This document shows positions 11,706-22,085 of a DNA stretch of 64,000 bases, in pieces. Position numbers and translations under genes: made by a program. Numbering within the stretch: position 1 is the stretch's first letter; every line of letters begins with the position of its first letter. The DNA comes from Stentor coeruleus. Taxonomy: Eukaryota > Ciliophora > Heterotrichea > Heterotrichida > Stentoridae. Location of the stretch: assembly GCA_001970955.1 (NCBI GenBank), contig MPUH01000071.1, forward strand, positions 57,003 through 121,002. The letters are read 5' to 3'. Below the pieces are notes generated by a model. It was not told where the DNA came from, did not search any database, and saw only the letters and a list, made by a program, of their open reading frames with translations.

Positions 11706-12479
11706 TTACAATGACTTCCTTTTCCCAGTCTCAGGGTCAATAAAATAATAAGTATCAACTGACTCTGCAAACACAACCGGGAAATCATAACTAAACTCAA
11801 TAACCCAATAAAAATTCTGTGAAGGGTCAATCTCAAAAACATTCTGTGACATACACAAAGGTACTCCAAAATTCATTTGTTTTTTCACACCAGCAAAAGA
11901 TGTTATCCTAGTCTTACTAACAGGATCTAATATAAAATTCCCCCTATTATCTTTTTGATATACAATTTTTTCATTATCAAAAGAGTACTCAACAGGGAAA
12001 TATCGACCTGAAGTATCTCCTTCAAGTTCCATACAATTTTTATCTTCAGTTTCTAGCTGGAGGAAAGTTGAATAGTGGGTTTTTATAGAAAATAAAGCTC
12101 GACGATATGAAAATATTGAGTCCCCACCTGTTTTGTCTATGATAAACATGTTGTCTGATTTTTGAAACTCGATTTTCTCACCTGTTGAAAGACACCAAGT
12201 CTCCCAAGCATAACCATAATCATCGATTTCTAATTCATTATCATTGCAAGTTATAGGTAAATAAGGGATTCTATAAGCAAATTCTTTTACTCCAGTTTCA
12301 AAGTCTGTGTGAAAAGTCCACCCTTTGTTATAGTCTTTGAAAAACATAACAGCTCTTCCAAGATCATCACAGTAGTTTAGCCAAGAATACCCTTGTCCAT
12401 CTTTGATTATGCTTTCTTTGCATAGTTCAAAGCTTTGACTTAGACTTGGTAAGACCGTTAACAAATTTAAAAGCATCAT
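11706..12479 (-). CDS. Predicted secreted protein with internal repeat, unknown function
   Basis: 257 residues with a hydrophobic N-terminus of about 15 residues (MMLLNLLTVLPSLSQS) that fits a cleavable signal peptide. No other membrane segment, so the product is probably secreted or vacuolar. Two segments resemble each other: 'GYSWLNYCDDLGRAVMF' (about 30-46) and 'GYAWETWCLSTGEKIEF' (about 88-104), a G-Y-x-W-x-x-x-C pattern followed about five residues later by a hydrophobic strand, which suggests a duplicated beta-rich module. Cysteines are few but paired across the repeats. I do not recognise a named family. Confidence 0.7.
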   Translation of the reverse strand: MMLLNLLTVLPSLSQSFELCKESIIKDGQGYSWLNYCDDLGRAVMFFKDYNKGWTFHTDFETGVKEFAYRIPYLPITCNDNELEIDDYGYAWETWCLSTGEKIEFQKSDNMFIIDKTGGDSIFSYRRALFSIKTHYSTFLQLETEDKNCMELEGDTSGRYFPVEYSFDNEKIVYQKDNRGNFILDPVSKTRITSFAGVKKQMNFGVPLCMSQNVFEIDPSQNFYWVIEFSYDFPVVFAESVDTYYFIDPETGKRKSL

Positions 12480-12570
12480 ATTTTAATATACAATAATTTG
12501 ACTAGTTTTTTTATATGCTAATATCAATATTGTATCAAGAAAAGAGAATATTAAAACCAATAATTATATT

Positions 12571-13050
12571 TTAAAGAACTCTACTATCATTTCTAGATTT
12601 TCCAAAATCCAAATATATCAAGCTTATTTTTTTCTTAGATAATCCTGAAACATGGGTTAAATCATCAGTGTTTCTATGACTTATTCCGATATTTTTATAT
12701 TTATTTGATAGCATTTGGTTAAGTTTTTCACTTGAACGTATTTTAGACATGTGAATATTGACAGGTTCTATTTGGATTTTTCTTTTCGTTGGTCTTTGTT
12801 TTAGAATGTATTTTTTTAAAAGATTAAAGCTGGGTTTGAGTTTGAATTGTTGATATGTTAGGATATTTTTTGTACTTTCAGGTATTTTTGATAAAGATTT
12901 GCTTGTTTGTTTGGGAGTAGTTTTTTTAGGTGTGTAAAATGGGTTTATGTTAGGAGTTACCACACTATTTGCTGTATCGATTAAAGAAAGCTGAATAATT
13001 TTAGGTTTACAGTGCATCCTTGAGCTGAGTTTTTCTTTTGGAGTAAACAT
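12571..13050 (-). CDS. Small basic protein, unknown
   Basis: 159 residues, lysine-rich, with Thr/Pro-Lys motifs ('FYTPKKTTPKQTSK' near 38-51) and no membrane segment or recognised domain. ATG at 13050, TAA stop. It lies between two other leftward genes with about 90 and 190 nt spacers. It is probably real because the frame is open for 480 nt in a compact gene cluster on one strand, but there is no homology I can recognise. Confidence 0.6.
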   Translation of the reverse strand: MFTPKEKLSSRMHCKPKIIQLSLIDTANSVVTPNINPFYTPKKTTPKQTSKSLSKIPESTKNILTYQQFKLKPSFNLLKKYILKQRPTKRKIQIEPVNIHMSKIRSSEKLNQMLSNKYKNIGISHRNTDDLTHVSGLSKKKISLIYLDFGKSRNDSRVL

Positions 13051-13243
13051 ATTTTATTGATTATATAGATTAAGTATTTCACTTATTTTCAAATAAAAAC
13101 TGATTTTATAATTTACCATGAAATATCTAAAACATTCTCCAAAACTCTAAGTTTTCTTATAAACCTTCATCTTAATAAAATTCTTCATCAGACCCTTAAT
13201 TAAACATATTTATATTCAAGATTATTTTATCATTAAACCCTTT

Positions 13244-15484
13244 CTACAGATTCTTAGATTCATTTTCACTACCTTTTTTCAACTTAACCCCTACTTTTGG
13301 TAAAGCTAAAGATTTTCCATCAGGGTACATAGAAAGCCAATTTTCATCTGTTTTTAAATTCGGATTAGAAATTCTATAAGTATTATTCGTCTCATAAAAC
13401 TTATGCTTTACTGATATACGTGGAGAATCATTTGTTTTTCTTGTATTTGGTCTTGCTGTACTTATACGGCTTTGTAAAAATGTTTCAGGAATTATATTTT
13501 TCATACTCAAAGTGCATTCATCTACCATATCTCTAAATGCTACTTGTTGTCTTTTTAGATTTTCTTCTAGAATCTCTTTTTCTCTTTGTTGATCAGATAT
13601 TAAATCAGACATAGGACCTTTTATTGTTTGAAGTTCTTTATTAAGTGCATTTTGTAAACCAATAATTTTTTCATCAATACTACTAAGTTTGGAATTAAAA
13701 TCCGTTGAACCTTTAAGAGAATCTTTTCTAAAACTGTCAAGACCTTTGAGGGAATTTATAATATCATTGATTTTATCTTTAAAATTACCTTTTATGACCT
13801 CCATGTCTTGATTAACTTTTTCCATCTGCACTTCAACAGTTGCAATTTTACTGTATTTCTCATTTATTAAATCATGAATTTTTTTAAGATCTTTACTGTT
13901 TATCGCAGTTCCTATAGGTTTTCCAGGGGCCTTTTTATCTTTCCCACTTCTTCTTAAAGCTTTAATAAAACTCAATTCCATACTTTGTCTGTTGCATTCG
14001 ATTTCCTCACACCTTTGTCTTACAATATCGATTTTTTCATAAACTTTGCCAAATTCTTCTTTTATTTCATCTATAGAAAGTTTGTTAGTATCAATAAGAC
14101 TTTTAAAAGTATCTAAATCTTTTTGTAAACCAGTAAGTTTTTTGTTTAAACCTCTCATACCTCCATTAACCCCTCCTCCTCCATACCCTTGACTACTACT
14201 TAAGCTATTTTTTCTACTAAGCGCTTGATCACCAGAAGAATTTTTTCTATGTCTTGAATAAGTATCATCTTCTCTTCGTCTAACTGGAGCTCTATCTGGT
14301 ATTTCAAGAGCATTATTCCTTGAAGTTGACCCATGATCGCTTCCAGGGGGTTTTGGTGGTTCAGGTATTTTATTAGATAAAGGTTGAGATTGTATAGGAG
14401 GAAGAGGTGGTTTTTGAGACTCAAGGACTGGAATTTCTGGTGGTTTCTGAGATTCAAGGACTGGGATTTCAGGTGGTTTTTGAGATTCAAGGACTGGAGC
14501 TGGAGTTGAAACTGGAATTTGAGGTTCTGGTTTTACTTCTGATGATAAAGTGACTGGAGTTACTTGCTGAGGTTTTGGGTCTAAGTCATTTTTCGGCTGT
14601 TCTATTGTTGATGGTTGAGGTATTTGTACAGTCGGTTTAGGAGGCTCAACAACAGGTTCTGAAGATTTTGTTTCTTCCACATATTTCTGTGTGTCACTAA
14701 GTTTAAGGTCTGAGTTTTGAACTAAAACCGGGTCTGGCTGTACTGGAATTGGTTTGTTTTCTTGAGAGTCTCGACGAGCTTCAATTATTGTGATATTCGG
14801 TTTTGGTTGTTCTGGTTTCGACTCATCTTCATCACTTTCTAATGAATCTTTATTATTCAAATTCTGCATAATATTATCATTTTCTTCTTGGCTATCATAA
14901 TCTTCACTTTCCCCTAAACCATCATCAACAAACATCTCATGGATTTTCTGTTCAACTACAGAAATACGCATTTTCATCTGTGATAGTTCATCTTTGATTT
15001 TTACATTTTCAGATATTATTTCCGAATATTTATCCCCGAATTGAACTTTCATTTTAGTTTTCAGACCTTCAAAATCTGAAAAAATATGCTTGTCAATACG
15101 TGATTTTAATGATCCCACATTTTGAGTTAGGGAATTAAAAGCTACCCAGGTACATCTGTTTGATACATAATTATCAATTTCGCTTCTGTTGAGTTTTTCG
15201 TTAAGTTGGGAGAAATAGTTGGTTGAAAAATCTTCGAATTTGTCTTTGATTATTTTCATAACTGATTGTTTGGTTTCTTCGAATTTAGTTACTACGAAAC
15301 CATATGATGCATACATATCACTTTTTTCTTGTAATTCTCTGATGATTTCATCTTGAGTACCTAACTTTAATTCTAACTTTCCTGTTATTTCGAATGCTTT
15401 TTTCACAGCTTCGATCTCTTTTAGAGCTTCAGCTAGAGAAGCCTTTCCTTTGAATATTGAAGTTATCTCATCAGAGACGCTCAT
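13244..15484 (-). CDS. Coiled-coil protein with acidic/proline-rich central linker, unknown
   Basis: 746 residues. Residues 1-185 form an alpha-helical, heptad-rich region; about 190-225 is very acidic; about 225-400 is Pro/Gln/Ser-rich and contains an 11-residue unit (PVLESQKPPEI) three times in tandem; about 440-640 is again coiled coil ('LNKKLTGLQKDLDTFKSLI' onward); the tail is basic. The plan of two coiled coils separated by a flexible linker suggests a cytoskeletal or basal-body structural protein, which is inference only. No intron. Stop is TAG. Confidence 0.75.
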   Translation of the reverse strand: MSVSDEITSIFKGKASLAEALKEIEAVKKAFEITGKLELKLGTQDEIIRELQEKSDMYASYGFVVTKFEETKQSVMKIIKDKFEDFSTNYFSQLNEKLNRSEIDNYVSNRCTWVAFNSLTQNVGSLKSRIDKHIFSDFEGLKTKMKVQFGDKYSEIISENVKIKDELSQMKMRISVVEQKIHEMFVDDGLGESEDYDSQEENDNIMQNLNNKDSLESDEDESKPEQPKPNITIIEARRDSQENKPIPVQPDPVLVQNSDLKLSDTQKYVEETKSSEPVVEPPKPTVQIPQPSTIEQPKNDLDPKPQQVTPVTLSSEVKPEPQIPVSTPAPVLESQKPPEIPVLESQKPPEIPVLESQKPPLPPIQSQPLSNKIPEPPKPPGSDHGSTSRNNALEIPDRAPVRRREDDTYSRHRKNSSGDQALSRKNSLSSSQGYGGGGVNGGMRGLNKKLTGLQKDLDTFKSLIDTNKLSIDEIKEEFGKVYEKIDIVRQRCEEIECNRQSMELSFIKALRRSGKDKKAPGKPIGTAINSKDLKKIHDLINEKYSKIATVEVQMEKVNQDMEVIKGNFKDKINDIINSLKGLDSFRKDSLKGSTDFNSKLSSIDEKIIGLQNALNKELQTIKGPMSDLISDQQREKEILEENLKRQQVAFRDMVDECTLSMKNIIPETFLQSRISTARPNTRKTNDSPRISVKHKFYETNNTYRISNPNLKTDENWLSMYPDGKSLALPKVGVKLKKGSENESKNL
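14405..14497. repeat. 33-nt tandem repeat, about three copies
   Basis: Encodes the repeated PVLESQKPPEI unit of the coiled-coil gene on the minus strand. Copies differ by a few silent changes, so this is a genuine older repeat and not an assembly duplicate. Confidence 0.85.
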
Positions 15485-15596
15485 ATTTTGATTATTAGGT
15501 TTATTATGCTAACAGGAATTAATTAACTGATTAAGTATTATTGTGATCAAAAAATGAATCGCTTTCGTAAAATGCCTAATATATCTGATAATTATA

Positions 15597-16984
15597 ATGA
15601 ATAAATTAGAAGCAATTGCTGAACAAAAAATAATAGTAAAAGAGCATTATGATTTTATAATCAGCAGAAGTGAAGTATTATTCAAAGAAGTGATTGAAAA
15701 ATTAGAAGCCTTAGAGAAAGAAATCAAACTTTTCATGAAAAACAAAAAAACTAAACATATCGACCAAGAACTTGCCAATGACAAAATGTTCGATGACTGG
15801 ATTTTTGAAAAAGTAGACAAATTTCCTATTGAAAACCTACTTGAAAAGAACACCCAAAACCTACAACAATCAACAAAAATTATATCAAAATCATCAAATT
15901 ACTTCCATAACATCATAAATACCCCACAATTTTATAAAATATAAATTATTGCAAAATTAATTATAATTGTTTTAATTCTCAGCAAAAAAAGAACTTCAAA
16001 TCTTTTTACCACATAAACTATATACCAATATCCCTAAGCCCTAAACCTAACCAATCTTTTCTTACTTCTTCAACATCTTTATCTGAACCCCATACCCATA
16101 GAATCAATTGCATTACATTAACTTCTGACAATATCCATATAATCTCTGGTTCAAAAGACTCAACAATAAAAATCTGGCATATACCTTCCCAATCCTTAAT
16201 TTCAACCCTTCAAGGTCATCAATCATCAATATTATCCCTAGCAATAACTCATATACCAAAATACATAATCTCAGGATCAGAAGATTTATCAATAAAAATC
16301 TGGGACTTTAACACAAAATCTCAAATAAGTTCACTTGAATGCTATAAACATCCAGTCAAAGGTATTGCAATAACAAATGATGATAAATTAATGATTACTG
16401 TATCTTGGGGTGTTATAAGGTTTTGGAATATTGATGAAAAAACTATACTTTATGAACTTAATTGTGATATTTATGAACAATTTTTATGTGTAACTTTAAC
16501 TTCAGATAATAAATACGCTTTAACTGGATCATTTTGTAAAAAAGATTATGTTAGAGTTTGGGATTTGGAATTGCGTAAAGAAAAAATATTTATAAAAAAC
16601 GTTGGGAATAAAGTTGCTACTATAACACATAATGGGAAATATGTATTTGCTGGATTTGATACAAGAGTGGGTATTTGGATATTGATTAATAAAAAAAAAT
16701 ATGCTGAATATGATAATAATGAGACTGTGACAAGTATTTCAATAGCAAATGATGATATGTTTTGTGTGTCTGCTACTACTTATGGAAATATTAGTTTATG
16801 GAATATTAAAGAAAAAAGTATTAGAAGAGTTATAAGATTAGGAGGATGCATACATGCTGTGATCGTTTCGAATGATTTAGAAAAAATTATTTGTGCTCGT
16901 TCGGAAAAGTTTAATGAGCCTGGGTTTGTTAAAGTTTTGGATTTTAATGAAGGAACTGTTAGATTTAGTTTTTTTAGTAATTAA
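15597..16984 (+). CDS. Coiled-coil plus seven-blade WD40 protein, broken by an apparent 1-nt frameshift
   Basis: The first frame (15597-15944) encodes 115 residues of coiled coil starting at ATG 15597 and stops at TAA 15942. The second frame, offset by one base and open from 15938 to the TAG/TAA at 16984, encodes seven WD40 blades (for example 'IISGSKDSTIKIWH', 'IISGSEDLSIKIWD'), a complete propeller. There is no ATG in any usable frame for about 450 nt before blade 3, so the WD40 part cannot start on its own. One extra A in the A-run at 15936-15939 would give one frame of 462 codons. No GT donor precedes the stop, so a short intron does not explain it. It could be a sequence error, a natural pseudogene or frameshifting. 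Confidence 0.65.
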
Positions 16985-17031
16985 ATTTGATGTTTAGTGA
17001 AGAGTATTTTCCTAATAATAATGCTAATTGC

Positions 17032-18492
17032 TTAATTATCCATTAAAATCTCCAATGCGTTCTCCAAGATATTGTTAGTTAGTTTCAGCACTTCAAAAGA
17101 ATTTTCTTTAGAGTATCCCATTCTTACAAGGGTTTCAATGTTATTTCTATATATTTCATTAGGATCAACTGAGGATTTTTGAAGAGAATCTTTTGGCTCA
17201 ATTACCCCATACCTTATACTTTTACTATTATTTGGGATGTTTGGAAAAGGATAATTAGCTATTTGAGGAATTTGAGGACCATAAGGAATTTGAGGAACTT
17301 GAGGAACTTGAGGAGCATGAGGAACTTGAGGAACTTGAGGAACTTGAGGACTATGAGGAACTTGAGGACTATGAGGAACTTGAGGAACCTGAGAAACCTG
17401 AGAAACTTGAGGAACCTGAGGAACATGAGGAACATGAGGAGCATGAATATAGTTAATTGGCATTTCATAAGGTTTGGGAACAATCTTAATAGAATTGCTT
17501 TCAGGTATATTTGATTTTGTATCAACTATTACTGTCTTAGATTGGGATGAATCTATCACAGGATTAGGTTTAATTTTTGGTTCAGCAGATGGAATAATTG
17601 GTTGCCTAATATTATCTGGAGCCTTAGGGACTTGATTTGGTTTAAGAATTATCGGCATCCGAGCATTTAAAGGTGGATCTTTTAAAGCTTTATTCTCTTC
17701 AGCTTTTAATATTTTTTCTTGTACATACTTTTGCATTATCGTACACACAGGTTTCTTAGGTTCTAATTTAGGTTCATCATACTCTTGGTTATTTTTAACC
17801 TTATAAAACGAATGTTCATGTTCATAATAAAACTCGCATTTTTCACAAAAATTAATAGGACATTCAGAGCATTTATACCTAATTCCTACAATAGGTTTTA
17901 TTTTACATGAAGTACATTCAATATTATCATGAGTTACTAATATTCCTGAAAGTTTTAACTGATCATTTTTACCTATTTCTTCTCTAATAACATCTCTAAT
18001 GCTTTGAAGTAGTAAATTTTTTGTTTTTATCGCATTATCATTTTCCTTAGCTTCAGGGATTTTTATATCATTTTTTCTATCATCAGGAAATACATAATTT
18101 TTTTCATTTACTGGTTTTTGAGGATTAGATAAAGTATATTGATTTAGACTTTGTTTATGGTCTTCTGTATTGTTTATATTTTTATATGAAAATGTAGATG
18201 ATTCTGGAAATGGGAGAAGGTTTGGTTTAAGGACTTGAGGAAGTTCATTGATTTTTTCTGTTCCATTCGGAGAAACTATAATTTTTATAATCTGATTTGA
18301 TGAGTCTATAAGGTCTTTGTATTCTTGTTCATTATAAACTGATATAAGATCACCTTCTTCATCTTTGTATTGGATTAAAGGGTTTTTAAAACTTGTGATT
18401 GAGAATAAGAACTCTTTAAGTTCATCTAGGGTTTTAGGAACATGATTAGATCGACGACATTCAGATCCAAAAAATACTTTGATTGCTACCAT
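17032..18492 (-). CDS. PB1-ZZ-UBA protein, p62/SQSTM1-like selective autophagy receptor
   Basis: Domain order is that of p62. A PB1 domain covers about residues 1-80, with a basic first strand ('[13 protein letters not shown]') and the acidic OPCA motif around '[13 protein letters not shown]'. A ZZ zinc finger (about 195-240) has the C-x2-C, C-x2-C, C-x2-C and final H-x-H ligands. A C-terminal UBA-like domain (about 445-485) contains '[15 protein letters not shown]'. Between ZZ and UBA is a Pro/Gln/Val tripeptide repeat. p62-type proteins bind ubiquitinated cargo by UBA, polymerise by PB1 and link to Atg8. I cannot identify a certain Atg8-binding motif. An in-frame ATG upstream at 18570 exists, but 18492 puts the Met directly before the first PB1 strand. 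Confidence 0.85.
   Translation of the reverse strand: MVAIKVFFGSECRRSNHVPKTLDELKEFLFSITSFKNPLIQYKDEEGDLISVYNEQEYKDLIDSSNQIIKIIVSPNGTEKINELPQVLKPNLLPFPESSTFSYKNINNTEDHKQSLNQYTLSNPQKPVNEKNYVFPDDRKNDIKIPEAKENDNAIKTKNLLLQSIRDVIREEIGKNDQLKLSGILVTHDNIECTSCKIKPIVGIRYKCSECPINFCEKCEFYYEHEHSFYKVKNNQEYDEPKLEPKKPVCTIMQKYVQEKILKAEENKALKDPPLNARMPIILKPNQVPKAPDNIRQPIIPSAEPKIKPNPVIDSSQSKTVIVDTKSNIPESNSIKIVPKPYEMPINYIHAPHVPHVPQVPQVSQVSQVPQVPHSPQVPHSPQVPQVPQVPHAPQVPQVPQIPYGPQIPQIANYPFPNIPNNSKSIRYGVIEPKDSLQKSSVDPNEIYRNNIETLVRMGYSKENSFEVLKLTNNILENALEILMDN
17255..17445. repeat. 9-nt tandem repeat encoding (P-Q/H-V) tripeptides
   Basis: About twenty copies of a 9-nt unit (plus-strand form gaggaactt with variants gagcat, gactat, gaacct). 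It encodes the Pro-Gln-Val/Pro-His-Val stretch of the p62-like gene on the minus strand and leaves other frames open too. Confidence 0.9.
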
Positions 18493-18995
18493 ATTGGGAA
18501 TATTTATAATTAGATGATTATATAATATTTTTACCTTTCTGATCATTTCAAATACAAAAAATTGTTTCATAAAGTTTTGAAGATATTTTAGATTATCAAA
18601 GTGGTTGGGTATATAAAAAAAACCTTTTCAGGATTTTAATATCAGACAGGCTTGTTTAGGATTATTTTTATTTATGACTTGAGATTTTTGAGGTATTGAG
18701 ATTTTGACAAAGAAAAATAGTTTAAAAAAGAACCACTTTATTATGAGTTATAATTTTTGCCTAGGGCTTAGCAAAATTCTTACTAATAAAATCTACAATA
18801 AAATATAAATATTTATCATCTAGTCTATGTCTTAAAGCCTAGATGCAGAAAATGAATGGTTATTATATTAATATAAACCATTTCGATATTTATGTCGCTT
18901 AGGCCTAAAACATATTTAAAGGCAAAAAAGCCCCACAAGTCCATCAAATTCCTAAAACCCAAACTTCTATTGTAATAATTTTAAAATTCCTAAAC
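18493..18995. other. Divergent intergenic region, 503 nt
   Basis: 5' flanks of the p62-like gene (leftward) and the TauE/SafE-type gene (rightward). No gene seen apart from the possible N-terminal extension of the p62-like gene to 18570. G-rich to about 18720, C-rich from about 18900. Confidence 0.5.
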
Positions 18996-20279
18996 ATGGT
19001 GTCCTCAGAATCATTCAAATGCAGTCTAGACGAAGATTGTGGGTTCCTGCATAGCTGCATTGAAGAAATGTGTTTTCATAAGTCGCTCTCAGCGTCTCAA
19101 CCAATAGAGTATTTAGGCAGTGCATTAATCGTCCTAATGAGTACTTTAGCCAATTCTACTGGAATCGGTGGTGGAGAAATAATGGTCCCACTATTGATCC
19201 TTCTATTTTTCTTCGAAACACATTTAGCTATTCCTCTTTCCCTAATGCTTATGCTTGGAAGTAGCTTTATAAATACAGCTCTGAAAATCCCTAATCGTCA
19301 TCCAACAGTCGACAGGCCATTAATCAATTATGATATTGTATCTTTTACTTTATCCCCACTATTATTAGGATCTACTTCAGGGGTTTTGATTAATCGTATT
19401 ATACCTGATTGGCTCATTTTAACTTTAATAACGATTTTGTTGTTTTACTTGACAATAAAAATTACAATTAAAGCTCTTGATACTAAGGCAAATCAAGGAA
19501 AAAGTATCCCAAGACGCCTTAGTATGAATGCTACAATTTCGGATAATAATGAACAGATTATATACCCTGGTATTGAGTCACGAATATTCCCTATAAAAGT
19601 TTGTATGGAAATATTTTCTGTTTATGGTTTTGGTTTATTGTGTGTTTATATAAGAGGAGATAATAAAGCTCAGTCTTTGATTGGTATTGAGTATTGTTCT
19701 TTAGAGTATTGGCTTTTGATAGTTTTTAGAGCTGGAGTTTTAGTTTTGATATGTGTTTTCAAGATAAGATTTATGATGAAAAGTACTCAGGATATGATAA
19801 ACACTAATTATCAATTTGCCCATGATATAAAATGGAATGCTAAAAACATACTTATTCTGACTGGAGTTGGTTTTGTTGGAGGACTTGGAGTTGGTTTGCT
19901 TGGTATAGGTGGTGGGGCTATATTAAACCCAGCTTTAGTTTATCTTGGTATAAGAAATGATGTTGCTCAAGCTACAGCACAAACTATGGTACTTTTGATA
20001 TCATCTGCAACACTTTTTCAGTACTCTTTTGCTGGGATGATTTATGGAGATTATGCAATTTGGTTTTTTTTATTAGCTGTTATTGGAGCTAGTGCTGGAA
20101 CTTGGGGTATTTGCTCTTTGGTAGAAAAATATCAGAAAAAATATTTGCCTGAGTTGATACTTGCTGTGGTGTTAGGGATTGCAACATTGGCAACACCTAC
20201 TTATGTTATTTCAACTATTGTTAATGGTCTGAATTATCATAAATTCCAGTATGGGTTTATGGATTATTGTAAGTCTTAA
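18996..20279 (+). CDS. TauE/SafE (TSUP) family membrane transporter
   Basis: A 427-residue polytopic membrane protein. TSUP proteins are predicted exporters of sulfite or other sulfur-containing organic anions; the substrate here is unknown. The two-fold glycine motif typical of the family is present in both halves: 'TGIGGGEIMVPLLIL' (about 56-70) and 'GLLGIGGGAILNPALVYLG' (about 305-323). About nine or ten hydrophobic segments can be seen. The N-terminus carries four closely spaced cysteines (about 9-26), plausibly an extracellular or lumenal disulfide-bonded cap, as in several eukaryotic TSUP proteins. A longer loop (about 165-200) separates the halves. No intron. Stop is TAA. Confidence 0.88.
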   Translation: MVSSESFKCSLDEDCGFLHSCIEEMCFHKSLSASQPIEYLGSALIVLMSTLANSTGIGGGEIMVPLLILLFFFETHLAIPLSLMLMLGSSFINTALKIPNRHPTVDRPLINYDIVSFTLSPLLLGSTSGVLINRIIPDWLILTLITILLFYLTIKITIKALDTKANQGKSIPRRLSMNATISDNNEQIIYPGIESRIFPIKVCMEIFSVYGFGLLCVYIRGDNKAQSLIGIEYCSLEYWLLIVFRAGVLVLICVFKIRFMMKSTQDMINTNYQFAHDIKWNAKNILILTGVGFVGGLGVGLLGIGGGAILNPALVYLGIRNDVAQATAQTMVLLISSATLFQYSFAGMIYGDYAIWFFLLAVIGASAGTWGICSLVEKYQKKYLPELILAVVLGIATLATPTYVISTIVNGLNYHKFQYGFMDYCKS

Positions 20280-20573
20280 GCTGATTAACGGGAATTTTGT
20301 GTTTTTTTGTTTTTAATTAGGTAATGATTTTTGATTTTGGAAATAAGTTTTATGTTTTTAAGTATAAATAATAATATATAATTTCAACTTTTATTTATAG
20401 GATAACATGTTTAGATTTTTTTTTTTCAATATAAGAATCATATATTTTTATTGCAAAACATATAAATTGATAAAAAATTTAAAAACCTTCATTATCAACA
20501 CTTTAAAACCAACACAAAGACCTAATAAAATTCCTATGTAATTTTTATTCAATAGTAAAACAAATCTAACAAT

Positions 20574-21974
20574 ATGGAATCTAAAGAATACTTCCTGAAA
20601 TCCAAACATGAACTTCCAAAACTACCTTATCACGTCCCTTCTTACCACAGGAAAAAACTTAGCCTTGACTTATCTTTAATCACTGCTCCAAACAAAAACA
20701 TTGGAGACATATCTCTTCCAACTCATAAACAAAGATTGTCTAACTACACATCAAGATCCAAAAACCAAATAAATATTCAACCATTAACTTCAATGAATTC
20801 TAAATTCCCATCAAAAAGTACAAAAAAGTACTGTGCTTCATCAATCGAAAGATTTAAAACTCCTATGTGTATAACTGGTCTTGAAGTTATTAAAACAATG
20901 AATGATGCGCTTTCAGAGTATGAACTAAGAGAAATTGTTAATTATACAGAAGTGTTTTTTATTGGAGACCATAAAAGTAAAGTTCATGGTAGTTTGAGAG
21001 AACTTAATTGGGGTTATGATGATGATGATGGTAATTATAGAATAATTACAGGTGATCATTTAGCATATCGCTATGAAATTCTTAGTTTACTAGGAAAAGG
21101 GTCATTTGGGCAGGTTTGCAAATGTACTGACCATAAAACCTCAGAACAAGTTGCTGTTAAAATACTTAAGAATAAAACAAAATTCCATAAACAAGGGGAA
21201 GTTGAAATATTGTTATTGAAAGCTTTGAATACTTCAGATACTGGGTCTTGGAATATTGTTAGGATGCATAGGTATTTTACTTTTAGGAGTCATATTTGTA
21301 TTGTTTTTGAACTATTGAATATTTCTATTTATGACTTTTTGAAGAAAAATCATTATAGAGGATTTACTCTGCATGTACTTAAAGAAATTGCTATACAGCT
21401 ACTTGAAGCGTTGAAGTATATGAAAGAAAAAGAAGTTGTTCATTGTGATTTGAAACCAGAGAATATATTATTTACTACAAATAATAGTTTGAGTGTGAAA
21501 ATAATTGATTATGGTTCAGGGTGTTTTCAAAATAATCAGCTTTATACATATATCCAATCACGTTTTTATCGCTCTCCAGAAGTTATGTTTGGAATAAAAT
21601 ATACTCCAGCAATAGATATGTGGAGTTTCGGGTGTATTATGGCAGAAATGTATCGTGGATATCCTCTTTTCCCAGGTAAAAACGAAGAAGAACTAATGGG
21701 CAAAATAATCGAAATTCTTGGCTCTCCTCCTAAAGAACTAGTTATAAACTGCCATAGAAAACAAGTTTTTTTCGATAAATACGGATCTCCTTTACCATAT
21801 TTCGATAGTAAAGGCTATTTAAGACCTCCAGGAAGTAACCCATTAAAAAGACTTTTAGCTGGAAATGATGATTTTGTTGATTTCGTGTATAGATGCCTAG
21901 ATTGGGATCCTGAAAAAAGAATAACACCTGCAGAAGCTTTGCTACACGACTGGATCTTAAAAAAAATAATGTAA
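20574..21974 (+). CDS. DYRK-family dual-specificity kinase
   Basis: 466 residues. The kinase domain runs from about 167 to 463, with glycine loop GKGSFG (174-179), ATP lysine in VAVK (about 196), and the DYRK-specific catalytic loop HCDLKPEN (290-297). The autophosphorylated tyrosine motif is Y-T-Y followed by IQSRFYRSPE (324-338). DFG is replaced by DYG (about 312-314), which still keeps the metal-binding Asp. A conserved stretch before the kinase (about 105-165, 'ALSEYELREI') corresponds to the DYRK-homology box. DYRKs autophosphorylate on Tyr during folding and then act on Ser/Thr. The short family-typical C-terminus and the absence of a PEST or His tail suggest a DYRK2-like class, but class assignment is tentative. 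Confidence 0.92.
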   Translation: MESKEYFLKSKHELPKLPYHVPSYHRKKLSLDLSLITAPNKNIGDISLPTHKQRLSNYTSRSKNQINIQPLTSMNSKFPSKSTKKYCASSIERFKTPMCITGLEVIKTMNDALSEYELREIVNYTEVFFIGDHKSKVHGSLRELNWGYDDDDGNYRIITGDHLAYRYEILSLLGKGSFGQVCKCTDHKTSEQVAVKILKNKTKFHKQGEVEILLLKALNTSDTGSWNIVRMHRYFTFRSHICIVFELLNISIYDFLKKNHYRGFTLHVLKEIAIQLLEALKYMKEKEVVHCDLKPENILFTTNNSLSVKIIDYGSGCFQNNQLYTYIQSRFYRSPEVMFGIKYTPAIDMWSFGCIMAEMYRGYPLFPGKNEEELMGKIIEILGSPPKELVINCHRKQVFFDKYGSPLPYFDSKGYLRPPGSNPLKRLLAGNDDFVDFVYRCLDWDPEKRITPAEALLHDWILKKIM

Positions 21975-22085
21975 TAATAATCATTTAATAAAAAACCTTA
22001 TTCAATACAATTAGGTTTAATAACTTAATAAAAAAATCTTCTAAGTTAATCTACTACATAAACAATTATTATATAAAAGTGGTTT

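Noticed and set aside
15947-15990. A 14-nt intron gttttaattctcag joining the coiled-coil ORF to the WD40 frame
   Set aside because: It has the right frame effect, but it lies after the in-frame TAA at 15942, so it cannot rescue the reading frame, and 14 nt is shorter than the established intron size.
17179-17514. Plus-strand ORF of repeated Arg-Asn-Leu
   Set aside because: It is the antisense reading of the 9-nt repeat in the p62-like gene. The minus-strand frame has PB1, ZZ and UBA domains, so the plus frame is a shadow.
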